Shown: positions 8,943 to 18,367 of the stretch, in pieces
How positions within the stretch are numbered: position 1 is the first letter of the stretch
Layout of the letters: the number at the start of each line of letters is the position of its first letter
Assembly (NCBI GenBank): GCA_018830485.1
Contig: JAHJRQ010000008.1
Location: 1-64,000 of the forward strand
Direction of reading: 5' to 3'
Origin: Pseudomonadota bacterium
GTDB lineage: Bacteria > Desulfobacterota > Desulfobulbia > Desulfobulbales > Desulfurivibrionaceae
DNA length: 64,000 bases
Program-made: the position numbers and the translations under genes
The notes under the pieces: model-generated
Databases searched by the model: none
What the model saw: only the letters and a program-made list of their open reading frames with translations
What the model was told of the DNA's origin: nothing

Positions 8943-9026
8943 ATTCATATTAAAAGACCGCGATATAAAAAAACAGGCTGCGCCCAATGCGCTCTTCCGC
9001 CTGCCGCCAAACCACAGAGGCACACC

Positions 9027-10337
9027 ATGATCATCACCCCCGTTACCACTCACTCCGCCAAAGGCAAAAAAATCCTCGCCGGGTTGCGCGACCGTTTTCA
9101 ACTGGCCGACCCTGCCTGCCAGCAGACCGTAAGTACCATCATCGATGCAATCCGCCAGCGCGGCGACGAGGCGTTGGTGGAATACATCCGCAAATTCGAT
9201 GCGCCGAAGATGAGCGTCAAGCAGCTCCGGGTAAGCGACGAGGAGCTGCACGAGGCCATGGCCTCGGTGGATGATGATTTCCTCGACGCTCTGGAGATCG
9301 CCATCGAGCGCATCTACACCTTTCACGAGCGGGAAAGGGAGCAGTCCTGGATGGTGACCCGGGAAGACGGGGCCATCACCGGCCGGCTCGTGCATCCGGT
9401 GGACTCCGCCGGGCTTTACGTGCCGGGCGGCCAGGGCGGCAAGACGCCCCTGGTCTCCTCGGTGCTGATGAACGGCATCCCGGCGGCCATCGCCGGGGTG
9501 GAGCGACGGGTGATGATGACCCCGCCGGACAAAAACGGCACGATCAACCCTGCCCTGCTGGTGGCAGCCCAGGAGATCGGGATCACCGAGATCTACAAGG
9601 CGGGCAGCGCCTGGGCCATCGCGGCCCTGGCCTACGGCACCAAGACCATTCCTGCGGTGGATGTGATTGTCGGCCCCGGCAACCAGTATGTGACCGAGGC
9701 CAAGCGCCAGGTTGCAGGGAGGGTGCGCATCGACATGATCGCCGGGCCCAGCGAGGTGCTGATCATCGCCGATGAAACCGGGGAGCCCGCCTACATCGCC
9801 GCCGACATGCTGGCCCAGGCCGAGCACGACCCGCTGGCATTGGCCATGTGCATCACCACCAGCGAAAAGCTGGCCGGACAGATCGTGGCGGAACTTGACA
9901 AACAACTGGCCAAGCTCTCCCGCGCCGAGATCGCCAAAAAATCCCTGAGCGAACGCGGGGTGATCCTGGTGGCAAAAAACCTCGATGAGGCCATCACCCT
10001 GGCCAACGAGATCGCAGCCGAGCATCTGGAACTCATGGTGAGCGAGCCCTTCCTCTGGCTGACCCGGGTCCGCCATGCCGGGGCTATCTTCCTCGGCCGC
10101 CACACCCCGGAATCCGTTGGGGATTACCTGGCCGGCCCCAACCATGTGCTGCCGACCATGGGCACGGCCCGCTTCTCCTCCGCCCTGGGGGTGGAGACCT
10201 TCATCAAGAAATCCAGCCTGATCGCCTATTCCGAAGAAGCCCTCCAGGCGGACAGCGCACATATCCGGCTGCTCGCCAAACTGGAAGGCCTCACCGCCCA
10301 TGCCAACTCCGTGGCCATCCGGACCAAGAAAAAATAG
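9027..10337 (+). CDS. hisD: Histidinol dehydrogenase
   Basis: Catalyses the last two steps of histidine synthesis, NAD-dependent oxidation of L-histidinol to L-histidine, in the cytosol with one zinc per subunit. The 436-residue length is typical. Recognisable blocks include [53 protein letters not shown] and the C-terminal [14 protein letters not shown], with conserved His and Glu in EHLEL. No other his genes flank it, so the pathway is dispersed in this genome. Confidence 0.96.
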   Translation: MIITPVTTHSAKGKKILAGLRDRFQLADPACQQTVSTIIDAIRQRGDEALVEYIRKFDAPKMSVKQLRVSDEELHEAMASVDDDFLDALEIAIERIYTFHEREREQSWMVTREDGAITGRLVHPVDSAGLYVPGGQGGKTPLVSSVLMNGIPAAIAGVERRVMMTPPDKNGTINPALLVAAQEIGITEIYKAGSAWAIAALAYGTKTIPAVDVIVGPGNQYVTEAKRQVAGRVRIDMIAGPSEVLIIADETGEPAYIAADMLAQAEHDPLALAMCITTSEKLAGQIVAELDKQLAKLSRAEIAKKSLSERGVILVAKNLDEAITLANEIAAEHLELMVSEPFLWLTRVRHAGAIFLGRHTPESVGDYLAGPNHVLPTMGTARFSSALGVETFIKKSSLIAYSEEALQADSAHIRLLAKLEGLTAHANSVAIRTKKK

Positions 10338-10491
10338 GCTGCTCCCCCTCGAGATTGGCAACAACTCCTGTTCACTGCGGGTTCGGGGCGGCTGGCCGAT
10401 ATTTTTTTTGCCTCCCCCCGGCTTTCGGGGTATATTGCCAACTTAGCCTCCCACATACCACATTGTTCCATTACCGATGACGTAAAATTTC

Positions 10492-10863
10492 ATGTTAAAA
10501 AACATCCTCATAGTCGATGATTCCGCCATGATCCGGCGCATCGTCAGCCAGCTTGTCCAACGTTTGGGCCATCAGCCACTCACCGCGGAAAACGGTCTCC
10601 AAGGGTATGAGATGGCTGCCGAAGTCCGGCCGGACATGATCATCATGGATATCGAAATGCCGATAATGGACGGCTTTGAGGCTACCTGGCGGATAAAGTC
10701 CGATGAACGCACCGCCGATATCCCGGTGCTCTTCTTCACTGCCTTGGGAAGCGAGGAAAATATTCAGCAGGCCAGGGAAGCGGGTTGCATCGGTTTTCTC
10801 AACAAACCGATCTGCAAGGAAGAGCTCAGCCAGGCTATCCACGACATCTTCGGCACGGACTGA
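10492..10863 (+). CDS. CheY-like response regulator
   Basis: A single receiver domain of 123 residues: acidic pocket DD at 9-10, phospho-acceptor Asp53 in MDIEMPIMDG, Thr in FFTALG near 83 and Lys in LNKPI near 104. It has no output domain, so it signals by protein interaction. The HD-GYP protein gene follows after 6 bp and is the natural candidate partner. Confidence 0.93.
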   Translation: MLKNILIVDDSAMIRRIVSQLVQRLGHQPLTAENGLQGYEMAAEVRPDMIIMDIEMPIMDGFEATWRIKSDERTADIPVLFFTALGSEENIQQAREAGCIGFLNKPICKEELSQAIHDIFGTD

Positions 10864-10869
10864 CCTGCC

Positions 10870-12309
10870 ATGGCCTCTATTCGGGACTACCTTTTCGATT
10901 CCGCTCTTCTGGACCAATCCCTCGACTATCTGGCAGAAACGCTTGATCTCGCAGTCACCGTGCTCGACAGCGAGGGAACGGCCATTGCCAGCCGCCAGGC
11001 CGAGGGACTCGACACCCCTGCCAGCCGCGCCTACCCCTTTCAGTTCAGCTCCGACATCGGCGCCATTGTCTGCGCTGCAGCAACCCGGGACCGCCTCGAC
11101 CAGGCCGAACCGCACATTCTCTATTGCCTGACCGCCCTGAACAGCCAGCTTCTTCGGGAAACAGAACTCCAGGAAACCACCGAGGAGATGCTGCAGCTCT
11201 CCGGCCAATTGAACTTCCTGTTCAAGGTGGCCAAGAAAATCATCGGCATCGACGACCTGAAGAAATGCTACCAGGTCATCCTGGACGAAATTTCCCGGAC
11301 AACCAAGGCGGATCAGGGGTTCATCCACACCAAGGGCCGCTGGGACGAGGAAATCCGCGTCACGCACAAGATCAGCGACGAAGAAGTGGACGCAACCCGG
11401 GACAGCATCTGCCTGCGGCATACAACGGCGGGGAGCACCATCATCTGCACCCGCGAAGACGGCGCCTCGCTGCTCTATTCGCCGATCAAGGAAAAAGACG
11501 GCCAGAGCGGGGAGATGGTCTTTATCCGCACCCATGGCCATCGCGCCTTCTCTGCCTCGGAAAAGCAACTGGTCGCCATTATCGAAAACATCATCTCGCC
11601 GACCTTTGAAACCCTGCGGTTGTACGACAGCCTCCAGGACCTCTATTTGAACACGGTCAAGGCCCTGGCCGCGGCCATCGACGCCAAGGACGAATACACC
11701 CACGGCCACTCCTTCCGGGTGGCCAAATACGCCATGACCATCGGCGGAGAACTTGGGCTGAGCAGTCAGCAGATCAACGATCTCGAAATCGCCGGATACA
11801 TGCACGATCTCGGCAAGATCGGCATCTCGGAGCTGATCCTGGGGAAACCCGGCAAGCTCACCCACGAAGAGTTCTGCCTCATCCAGAAACATCCGGTCTT
11901 CACCGACAAGATTCTCCAGCCCATCAAGCTGCCGCTCCACATCCTCGAAGGCGCGACCCAGCACCACGAACGGATGGACGGCACCGGCTATCCCTGCGGC
12001 CTTACCGGCGCGAACATCTCCCTGTTTGGCCGCATCATCGCGGTGGCTGATGTTTTTGACGCTCTCACCTCAAAACGCCCATACCGTGACGCCTTGCCGG
12101 TGGAAGCCGCCCTCAGAAAGCTGTGCGACGGCATCGACAGCCTGTTCGACCGCGAGATGATCCTCGCCTTCCTCTCCGCCCTGCGCTCGGAGCAGAGCAA
12201 GGAGGCGCTGGCCGATATCAACATGGGACTCAGTTACGACGACATCCACAATTTGAACCAGTTTCTGATCGAACTGAAGGAATTCGCCCTGGCCACCGCC
12301 AGGAATTAA
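10870..12309 (+). CDS. HD-GYP cyclic-di-GMP phosphodiesterase with N-terminal GAF-like region
   Basis: The 479-residue protein has a sensory region (about 1-255) including a GAF-like segment, then an HD-GYP domain. The metal-binding HD is seen in GYMHDLGKIG and the family GYP signature in GTGYPCGLTG, so it should hydrolyse c-di-GMP. It is cytosolic (no membrane segment or signal). The receiver protein encoded just upstream may phosphorylation-control it, a split version of RpfG. Two diguanylate cyclases elsewhere in the window would oppose it. Confidence 0.9.
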   Translation: MASIRDYLFDSALLDQSLDYLAETLDLAVTVLDSEGTAIASRQAEGLDTPASRAYPFQFSSDIGAIVCAAATRDRLDQAEPHILYCLTALNSQLLRETELQETTEEMLQLSGQLNFLFKVAKKIIGIDDLKKCYQVILDEISRTTKADQGFIHTKGRWDEEIRVTHKISDEEVDATRDSICLRHTTAGSTIICTREDGASLLYSPIKEKDGQSGEMVFIRTHGHRAFSASEKQLVAIIENIISPTFETLRLYDSLQDLYLNTVKALAAAIDAKDEYTHGHSFRVAKYAMTIGGELGLSSQQINDLEIAGYMHDLGKIGISELILGKPGKLTHEEFCLIQKHPVFTDKILQPIKLPLHILEGATQHHERMDGTGYPCGLTGANISLFGRIIAVADVFDALTSKRPYRDALPVEAALRKLCDGIDSLFDREMILAFLSALRSEQSKEALADINMGLSYDDIHNLNQFLIELKEFALATARN

Positions 12310-12342
12310 CCCCTGCCCGACCCACGATACACGAGGTACCCC

Positions 12343-12972
12343 ATGCAGATTCTCAAGCATCTTTTCGACAATAACAAAAACTGGGCAGCCAAGATCACAA
12401 AGGCTGACCCCGATTTCTTCAGCAAACTCTCCAACCAGCAGCGGCCCGAGTATCTTTGGATCGGCTGCGCCGACAGCCGGGTCCCGGCCAACGAAATCGT
12501 CAACATGCTGCCCGGCGAAATCTTTGTGCACCGCAACATCGCCAACGTGGTGGTCCACACCGACCTCAACTGCCTTTCGGTGATCCAGTACGCAGTGGAC
12601 GTGCTCAAGGTCAAGCACATCATTGTCTGCGGCCACTACGATTGCGGCGGCATCACCGCCGCTCTGGAGAACAGCGAGCATGGCCTGATCGACAACTGGC
12701 TGCGGCATATCAAGGATGTCTACCGGTTTCACCAGAAAGAGATCGACGCGCAGCCCAGCGAAAAGGAAAAACTCGACCTGCTCTGCGAATTGAACGTGGT
12801 GGAGCAGGTGGCCAACGTCTGTCACACAACCATGGTGCAGAACGCCTGGAAAGCAGGGCAGGAACTGGCGGTGCACGGCTGGATCTACCGGGTGAGCGAC
12901 GGCATTCTCAAGGATCTCAATGTCTGCACCACCGGGATTCACGAGATTTCCAGAATCCAGCGCATCGCCTAA
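12343..12972 (+). CDS. Beta-class carbonic anhydrase
   Basis: Interconverts CO2 and bicarbonate. The zinc ligands are clear: Cys42 with the Asp44-Arg46 dyad in GCADSR, and His98 and Cys101 in GHYDCGG. The 209-residue length fits the plant/E. coli Can-like subgroup. It follows the HD-GYP gene by 33 bp and may share its transcript, although no functional link is obvious. Confidence 0.95.
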   Translation: MQILKHLFDNNKNWAAKITKADPDFFSKLSNQQRPEYLWIGCADSRVPANEIVNMLPGEIFVHRNIANVVVHTDLNCLSVIQYAVDVLKVKHIIVCGHYDCGGITAALENSEHGLIDNWLRHIKDVYRFHQKEIDAQPSEKEKLDLLCELNVVEQVANVCHTTMVQNAWKAGQELAVHGWIYRVSDGILKDLNVCTTGIHEISRIQRIA

Positions 12973-13013
12973 TGCTTGATGGACATGCAACAACTCAAAA
13001 ACCGCGATATCCT

Positions 13014-13093
13014 GTCATTCCGGCGGAGGCCGGAATCCAGTGTTTTCAGGCAGTTACAATAAGGCTGGCCCCCGGCCTTCGCCGGGGAGACGA
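13014..13093. repeat. Dispersed repeat family B, copy 2
   Basis: GTCATTCCGGCGGAGGCCGG near the left end and GGCCTTCGCCGGGGAGACGA at the right end form an interrupted inverted repeat. It occupies the gap between the carbonic anhydrase gene and aat and may act as a transcript end. Confidence 0.7.
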
Positions 13094-13161
13094 GTTGTTA
13101 CGAGTCCATCAATGCTTCACTCTGCATTCTCCATTGTTCACTTTTCACTGTTAAACCATCC

Positions 13162-13845
13162 ATGCCTGTTTTCCAACTAAGCGACAGCCTGATTTTTCCG
13201 CCCCCAGACCTGGCACGGGAAGACGGCCTGCTGGCGGTGGGCGGCGATCTCTCCGTGCCGCGCCTGCTCCTGGCCTATGCACAGGGGATCTTTCCCTGGT
13301 ATTCCCCCGGCGAGCCGATCCTCTGGTGGTCGCCGAACCCGCGCCTTGTCCTGTTTCCCGAAGAGTTCCACCTGGCAAAGCGTTTGGCCCGCACCATCCG
13401 GCAACAGGTATTCCGCATTACCTTTGACACCGATTTTGCGCGGGTTATCAGGGCCTGCGGCCAAACCCGCCGCAAGGATGGCCAAGGCACCTGGCTGGAC
13501 GAGGCCATGATCGAGGCCTACTGCCAACTGCATGCCCTGGGCCATGCCCATTCGGTGGAGTGCCGGCAGGATGGAGAGCTGGTCGGCGGATTGTACGGGG
13601 TGGCTTTGGGGACGGCCTTTTTCGGGGAATCCATGTTCAGCCTGACGCCTGACAGCTCCAAGGTGGCCCTGGCTGCGCTGGTTGCACGCTTGCAAGGATG
13701 GGGATTCGAGCTGATCGACTGCCAGGTGGGCACCGGGCATCTGCAACGGATGGGGGCCAGGGAGATTTCCGGTGAGGAGTTTTCCGCCCGGCTGGCCCAG
13801 GCAGTGGCCAAGCCGAGTCGCCAGGGCAAATGGAGCAGTCCCTGA
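13162..13845 (+). CDS. aat: Leucyl/phenylalanyl-tRNA--protein transferase
   Basis: Transfers Leu or Phe from aminoacyl-tRNA to proteins with N-terminal Arg or Lys, marking them for ClpAPS degradation (N-end rule). The 227-residue product carries the family blocks DGLLAVGGDLS, YAQGIFPWYSPGEPILWWSPNPR, HSVECRQDGELVGGLYGVA, FFGESMF and the C-terminal DCQVGTGHLQRMGAREI. The start is the first ATG before FPPPDLA. It is cytosolic. Confidence 0.96.
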   Translation: MPVFQLSDSLIFPPPDLAREDGLLAVGGDLSVPRLLLAYAQGIFPWYSPGEPILWWSPNPRLVLFPEEFHLAKRLARTIRQQVFRITFDTDFARVIRACGQTRRKDGQGTWLDEAMIEAYCQLHALGHAHSVECRQDGELVGGLYGVALGTAFFGESMFSLTPDSSKVALAALVARLQGWGFELIDCQVGTGHLQRMGAREISGEEFSARLAQAVAKPSRQGKWSSP

Positions 13846-14341
13846 AAAATAGGGGAAGAATCTTGCCGTAGCTCTCTCTTTCTTCTTTTGCGTGCCCTTT
13901 ATACCCGCCAAGGGTGAAAAGAAGAAACAAGAAAAAGGCACCCCAGCCAGTCCTGGCCCTGCGGGCTTCCCTTACTTCTCGCCGAGGGCGGGGCGCGGAA
14001 AAACTCGGGCTTCGCCCTCAGACAATCGGAGTCTTCGCTTACCTCCCGCGTCTTTTCCCGCCCCCGTCTGCGAGGCGCGGCAGGACAAATGGGGGAGGGG
14101 GAGAGGAAAGACCCATTGGCACGCAGCCGAGCACCGGAGAGGCTGCCGAAAAGGGGATTTGCACTGTTTGAGGCGAAGCCGAGTTTGCAAAGCCCCGGCA
14201 GCATCGAGGAGTACCCCATGCGGGGCATAAACTCCGGGCATCCCGCCTTCGGCGGGACAAGGGACACGGGTGCCCTTTCTTCGCCGCTTCGCTGCAGGTT
14301 CGTTTCTTTGGGCAAGCAAAGAAATGAACAAACTAATTTTA
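13846..14341. other. Intergenic region, probable degraded repeat
   Basis: No credible gene in 496 bp. Short segments look like a dispersed element: CCAAGGGTGAAAAGAAGAAA and AAAAAGGCACCC near 13910-13946, and CGGGTGCCCTTTCTTCGCCG (14270 region) with TTTCTTTGGGCAAGCAAAGAAA near 14303-14324, which is itself an inverted repeat (TTTCTTTG/CAAAGAAA). Small ORFs here are proline- and arginine-rich in all frames, as expected for non-coding GC-rich DNA. Confidence 0.5.
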
Positions 14342-15208
14342 TCAGGAGATTTCGCAATACCTGAGCAGCAACTCCTCAAGGGTATCCACCCCGATCGGGT
14401 CAATCCCCATCTGCCGTGCCACGGCCTGATACACCATGGCCGGAAACGCACCCCCCTCCCGCAAGATCGACAGAGACAAGGCGTCTTCCGACTTGGAAAG
14501 CTTGCGACCATCCTCTCCCGCCACCAGGGGATGGTGCACGAAGGTTGTTTCCGCAAAGCGAGTGTCCCCATGCAACCCGGCAAGGAAAAGTTGGGCCGCG
14601 GTGGAAACCAAGAGGTCCTGGCCGCGGACTACAAGAGTGATCCGGTCGTCAAGGTCATCCACCAGGCTGACCAGTTGGTAGGCCGGCAGATCCTCCTTGC
14701 GCCAGAGGACAAAATCCCCCATGGCCTTGCAGAGCGCCACCTCCTGCCCCTCCACCCGGAAGATGCTCCCCTCCGGAACCCGCACCCGTTGAGCCTCCCC
14801 TGGCACAGGCGCGGCAACACGCTCCCGGCAGAAGCCCGGATAGATTCCATCCGACGCGAGGTTTCTAATCTCGCTGCGCGAGCAGGCGCAGGGATAGAGA
14901 TGCCCTCGGCGGCCCAACTCGCCGAGAAATGCACGATACCGCTCCAGCCGCAACTGCTGGGAAAATCGGCGCTGGAAATCATCCGGCCCTGTCGGCCCTT
15001 CATCCCAGGTGATCCCGAGCCAATCGAGCTGACGGAAGATATCCTCCAGATATTCGGGCCGAGTACGGAGGCAATCGGCATCATCGATGCGCAGCAGCAG
15101 CGTGCCGCCCGCCCTGCGCACCATCAGCCAGGTGAGGATACAATTGACCGCGTTGCCGAGATGGAGCAGGCCGCTGGGGGTGGGTGCAATACGGGAGCGG
15201 ATCATCAA
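14342..15208 (-). CDS. gluQ: Glutamyl-Q tRNA(Asp) synthetase
   Basis: A 288-residue, catalytic-domain-only relative of glutamyl-tRNA synthetase. It has the HIGH-type motif (PTPSGLLHLGNA, residues 9-20), a Cys-rich insert (PCACSRSE), and the KMSKS-type motif RKLSKSED. It lacks the anticodon-binding domains, the hallmark of GluQ (YadB), which glutamylates the queuosine base of tRNA-Asp. The start overlaps the stop of the DUF3786 gene by 4 bp, so the two are coupled. Confidence 0.9.
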   Translation of the reverse strand: MMIRSRIAPTPSGLLHLGNAVNCILTWLMVRRAGGTLLLRIDDADCLRTRPEYLEDIFRQLDWLGITWDEGPTGPDDFQRRFSQQLRLERYRAFLGELGRRGHLYPCACSRSEIRNLASDGIYPGFCRERVAAPVPGEAQRVRVPEGSIFRVEGQEVALCKAMGDFVLWRKEDLPAYQLVSLVDDLDDRITLVVRGQDLLVSTAAQLFLAGLHGDTRFAETTFVHHPLVAGEDGRKLSKSEDALSLSILREGGAFPAMVYQAVARQMGIDPIGVDTLEELLLRYCEIS

Positions 15209-16023
15209 AACAGCTTGCCGTCCCGGCTGTGTCGAAGGATGAGCTGGCGGAACATCTCGATGATGCCCCGGGCCAGCAAATTGATGGACTGGGCACTGAT
15301 ATTGTCCCCGGACGAGCGGTCGAGCAGGATGTTCAATTTCGAGGGAAAGCCCTCTTCCGGCTCCCAGTAGTTGATCAAAAAAGGCACCTTGGGCAGGGGG
15401 AGGATCGTAAGGGAAAGGTCCGCGCCGCCGGACAGGGCCACGGGTTTTGCCCCGAAGAGATGGAGCATCTCAAAAACCAGAGAGCAATGGGCGTCGGCGA
15501 GCTGGCGCAGGGGCTCTTCGCAGCGATGACTGAAATACTGGCTCCATTCGGCCGCCCCTGGCAAGGTGGCGTAGGGCACCCACTCGCCCTGCGGCTCTGT
15601 GCCCTTGCAGAGGATCACATAGTAGAGCAGGGGCACATAGATCCAATGATTGAGATGGCAGTCGGAAATCATCTCGCCTGCAGGGGTGATGCAAAAATCC
15701 TTTCCCAGGCAGTTGATGGCCAGATTGCCGTCCACCAGCCGCGCCCCGAGCCGCGGCGCCAGGGAAGAAAAATCAAGAAGAGCCACCTGCCGCCGCAGCT
15801 CCTGGATGGCCTGTTGGTGGTCATCTTCCAGGGAACGGCGCCGGACGAGCCTCCGACTCAGATGCGCGGCGACCGCCGGGTCCAGATACGGACAGGCCGC
15901 CAATTGCTTCTGCCCCTGGAGCACCGAGGCGGCAAAGGCCATGCACGAAGGAACCCCGCACTGGCCGCAGTTGGTTTTCGCCAGGGCCGCATAGATCTCC
16001 AGGGGATTTTTCAGTTCGGACAT
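15205..16023 (-). CDS. DUF3786 protein with N-terminal Fe-S domain
   Basis: From ATG 16023 the product is 272 residues. The N-terminus has a four-Cys cluster motif like that of the corrinoid Fe-S/CODH-ACS small domain (NCGQCGVPSCMAFA, later ACPYLDP), followed by the DUF3786 region (about residues 90-260). The biochemical role is unknown; the Fe-S module suggests electron transfer or corrinoid-type redox chemistry. The longer ORF reaching 16242 is rejected because MSELKNPLEIY is the natural start and the extension crosses a terminator. Confidence 0.8.
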   Translation of the reverse strand: MSELKNPLEIYAALAKTNCGQCGVPSCMAFAASVLQGQKQLAACPYLDPAVAAHLSRRLVRRRSLEDDHQQAIQELRRQVALLDFSSLAPRLGARLVDGNLAINCLGKDFCITPAGEMISDCHLNHWIYVPLLYYVILCKGTEPQGEWVPYATLPGAAEWSQYFSHRCEEPLRQLADAHCSLVFEMLHLFGAKPVALSGGADLSLTILPLPKVPFLINYWEPEEGFPSKLNILLDRSSGDNISAQSINLLARGIIEMFRQLILRHSRDGKLF

Positions 16024-16040
16024 GGCTCCCGTTCTCCCAC

Positions 16041-16068
16041 AAAAAAAAGAGGCCGCAGGCCTCTTTTT
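16041..16068. terminator. Bidirectional rho-independent terminator
   Basis: AAAAAAAAGAGGCC-GCA-GGCCTCTTTTT forms a GC-rich stem flanked by A and T runs. It lies between the apbE stop and the DUF3786 start on the minus strand and should end the rnf-apbE transcript. Confidence 0.85.
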
Positions 16069-16096
16069 CTCACCTGCACTCTGCCACCTCAAACAA

Positions 16097-17149
16097 TCAA
16101 ACGAGCTTGTTCCAGCCTGCGGATTTCTTGAAACTCCCGTCCTGGGCCACAACAAAACATGCGCAGCCCGGCTGGCTGTCAACGAAACGGACGCCTTCCG
16201 CAGGCGGCATGACCATGATCCCGGTGGCCAGTCCATCGGCATCCATGACCGAATGCGCCTGGACCGTGACGCTGGTAGCCAGCCTCGGCGAACGGCCGGT
16301 CTGGGGGGTGACGATGTGGTGGAACATCTTCTCGCGATCGTAAAACACCTCGTAGCTGCCCGAGGTGGAGATGGCGCCGGTGGTCATGGTCAGCACCTCG
16401 GGGTAGGCCTTTTGCTTGGCCGGATCCTGAATGGCCACGGTCCAGGGCTTGCCCCTGGCCGCGGTGCCGCTGGTGCGGATGTCGCCGCTGCAATTGATGA
16501 GGTGGTTGGTGATCCCTTTTGCCGCAAGCAGCGCGGAGACCCGGTCCACAATATAACCGGGGGCGATGCCGTCCAGGGTGATGCCCATGCCCTGGCGCGC
16601 AAAGGAGATATCGCCTGCGGAAAAACGGATCTGCTCGGAACCCACCCGGGGCAGAAGCGCTGTGATCTCCGCTTCGGAAGGTGTGACGCCGGCAGCAAAC
16701 CGATCCTTGAAAAGATCGACCAGGGGCTTGACCGTGATGTCAAAGGCGCCGTTGGTCTGCTTGTTGAGGTAGAGGGAACGGGCCACCACCTCAAGCACCT
16801 CGGGCGGCGCTTTGCGCAGGACGCCGGCGCTGTTGAGCTGGGAAAGCGGGGTGGCGGAATCGTGACGGCTCAAGAGCCTGCCCAGCCGGTCGATCTCCTC
16901 CCAGGCAAGGCCAATCCCGTTTTCCGCCTCATCCTTGGAGGAATGGATGGCGGTGATGGACAAAAACGAACCCATGACCAGCCTGGTTGAGGAAACCTTG
17001 TATTCCTTGGGGCCGAACAGAACCGCCTCCGCCTGGGGCGTGGGCAGCAGGGCCGCGGAAGCCGCGCCGAGGCCGAGCAGGCCGGAAAGCTTCAAAAAGG
17101 ATCTTCTCTGCGAATTGCATATGGTCGGCGTTGTCGATTTCGTCTTCAT
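16097..17149 (-). CDS. apbE: FAD:protein FMN transferase
   Basis: ApbE attaches FMN from FAD to a threonine of target proteins in the periplasm. The 350-residue precursor has a twin-arginine signal (QRRSFLKLSG, residues 13-22) ending near AEA. The family blocks TGRSPRLATSVTV, GIAPGYIVDRV and NCSGDIRTSG are visible, with metal-binding Asp/Thr region near the C-terminus. It closes the rnf cluster, and the RnfG and RnfD proteins encoded upstream carry its target motifs, so its job here is almost certainly flavinylation of Rnf. Confidence 0.93.
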   Translation of the reverse strand: MKTKSTTPTICNSQRRSFLKLSGLLGLGAASAALLPTPQAEAVLFGPKEYKVSSTRLVMGSFLSITAIHSSKDEAENGIGLAWEEIDRLGRLLSRHDSATPLSQLNSAGVLRKAPPEVLEVVARSLYLNKQTNGAFDITVKPLVDLFKDRFAAGVTPSEAEITALLPRVGSEQIRFSAGDISFARQGMGITLDGIAPGYIVDRVSALLAAKGITNHLINCSGDIRTSGTAARGKPWTVAIQDPAKQKAYPEVLTMTTGAISTSGSYEVFYDREKMFHHIVTPQTGRSPRLATSVTVQAHSVMDADGLATGIMVMPPAEGVRFVDSQPGCACFVVAQDGSFKKSAGWNKLV

Positions 17150-17240
17150 TGTTTCCCTCTCTCAAGACAATACAAAAGGATTGGGGGATACTCCCCTTTC
17201 GCCTGTCATTGTAAACTCTTCACTCTGCATTTTTCACTAT

Positions 17241-18119
17241 CTACGATGCCATCTTCAGGCCGTCGGCCTGCCGGGCAATGGCTGCTCTTCCTTCATATTT
17301 CCGCATGATGTTGCGGGGGCATTTTTCCACACAGATCTCCTGGCACTCCGGGCCATAGGCAATGCACTTCGGATGGTCGATCGTGATCAGTCCGTCCGTG
17401 TAGGCAATGGCCTCGGCCGGGCATTTCTTCACGCACATCTGGCAGGAGATACAGCCCACCTCGCAGACTTTTTTGACGTTCTTGCCCAGATCCTTGGTGG
17501 AACACGGCACATGCACCCTGGCCTTGAGGCTCATCAGCTCGATGATCTTCTTGGGGCAGGTCCGGACGCAGGTGCCGCAGGCCACGCACTTGTCCGGGTC
17601 CACCTTCGGAAAGCCGTCCACCATGGTAATGGCGTCAAAGGGGCAGCTCTCGGCGCATTCGCCAAGCCCGATGCAGGAGTAGTTGCAGGATGACGGCCCG
17701 CCGAAGCCGAGGTTGGCCGCGGTGCAGGAGGCAAAGCCGATGTACTCGTGCTTGTGGCTGACCCTGCCTTCCCTGCGGGAACAGCGGACCAGGGCGATCA
17801 TGTCCTCCACTGCGGTCATTTTCTTGCCGGTGAGCTGGGCCACCCGCTCGGCCACCTTTTCCTTGCCGGGATAGCAGAGGTTGGGCGGCACCTCGGGGTT
17901 GGTGACCACCGCGATGGCATAGCCCTCGCAGCCGGGATAGCCGCAGCCGCCGCACTGGGCGCCGGCCAGGGACTCCAAGACCTCTTCGATCAGGGGGTTG
18001 GCCTCAACGGAGAAACGATGCGCCGCCAGGGCAAGACCAATGCCGAAGAAGAGGCCGATACAGCCCAGGAGGGCGATGCCCCCTAGGGCGAGTTTGACTA
18101 ATGCTGGATCCATTACCAC
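17241..18119 (-). CDS. rnfB: Rnf complex subunit RnfB
   Basis: Ferredoxin-interacting Fe-S subunit of the Rnf ion-pumping complex. The 292-residue protein has one N-terminal membrane segment (residues 8-30), the membrane-proximal 4Fe-4S motif CGGCGYPGCEGYA near 56, and then several 4Fe-4S motifs (CIGLGECAESCP, CVACGTCVRTCP, CISCQMCVKKCP, and a C-terminal CQEICVEKCP). It takes electrons from or gives them to soluble ferredoxin. It is separated from rnfA by a 248-bp gap that holds a repeat insertion. Confidence 0.95.
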   Translation of the reverse strand: MVMDPALVKLALGGIALLGCIGLFFGIGLALAAHRFSVEANPLIEEVLESLAGAQCGGCGYPGCEGYAIAVVTNPEVPPNLCYPGKEKVAERVAQLTGKKMTAVEDMIALVRCSRREGRVSHKHEYIGFASCTAANLGFGGPSSCNYSCIGLGECAESCPFDAITMVDGFPKVDPDKCVACGTCVRTCPKKIIELMSLKARVHVPCSTKDLGKNVKKVCEVGCISCQMCVKKCPAEAIAYTDGLITIDHPKCIAYGPECQEICVEKCPRNIMRKYEGRAAIARQADGLKMAS

Positions 18120-18174
18120 ACCTATCCCACGTAAACCGCAGAAAATTATTTCTAAACCATCACGCCGTTACAGT

Positions 18175-18337
18175 AGAGGCTCTTGCAAAACTCTCCCGAA
18201 TTGATTCCCCCTCCCTCGACGGGAGGGGCCGGGGGGAGGGTTAAGTTGCAACCTGCCGGTTTCATGGATATTTCCCCCTCTCCCTAACCCTCCCCCCAGG
18301 GGGGAGGGAACTTTTGAGGACTTTTGCAAGAGCCTCT
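18175..18337. repeat. MITE-like repeat family C, copy 1 (within rnf operon)
   Basis: A 163-bp element bounded by a perfect 16-bp terminal inverted repeat (AGAGGCTCTTGCAAAA at the left, its complement at the right). The interior is a set of GGGGGAGGG-rich inverted sequences. Related copies lie at 46743-46918 and, in partial form, 52385-52521. It separates rnfA from rnfB and may affect their relative expression. Confidence 0.8.
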
Positions 18338-18367
18338 GGAAAACCGAAGTTCTTTTCCTAACGGCCC

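Larger units (their letters stand above)
8491..9026. other. Intergenic region with dispersed repeats
   Basis: This 536-bp gap holds two dispersed repeats (8561-8637 and 8849-8942, listed separately). Between them a 67-codon ORF at 8638-8841 has no recognisable domain and no good ribosome site, and I do not call it. The hisD promoter should lie in the last 80 bp. Confidence 0.6.

Noticed and set aside
10495-11967. 490-codon minus-strand ORF opposite the HD-GYP gene
   Set aside because: Shadow of the response regulator and HD-GYP genes with no motif.
13892-14230. ORF in the aat-gluQ gap
   Set aside because: Low-complexity translation and overlap with repeat-like motifs; not a gene.
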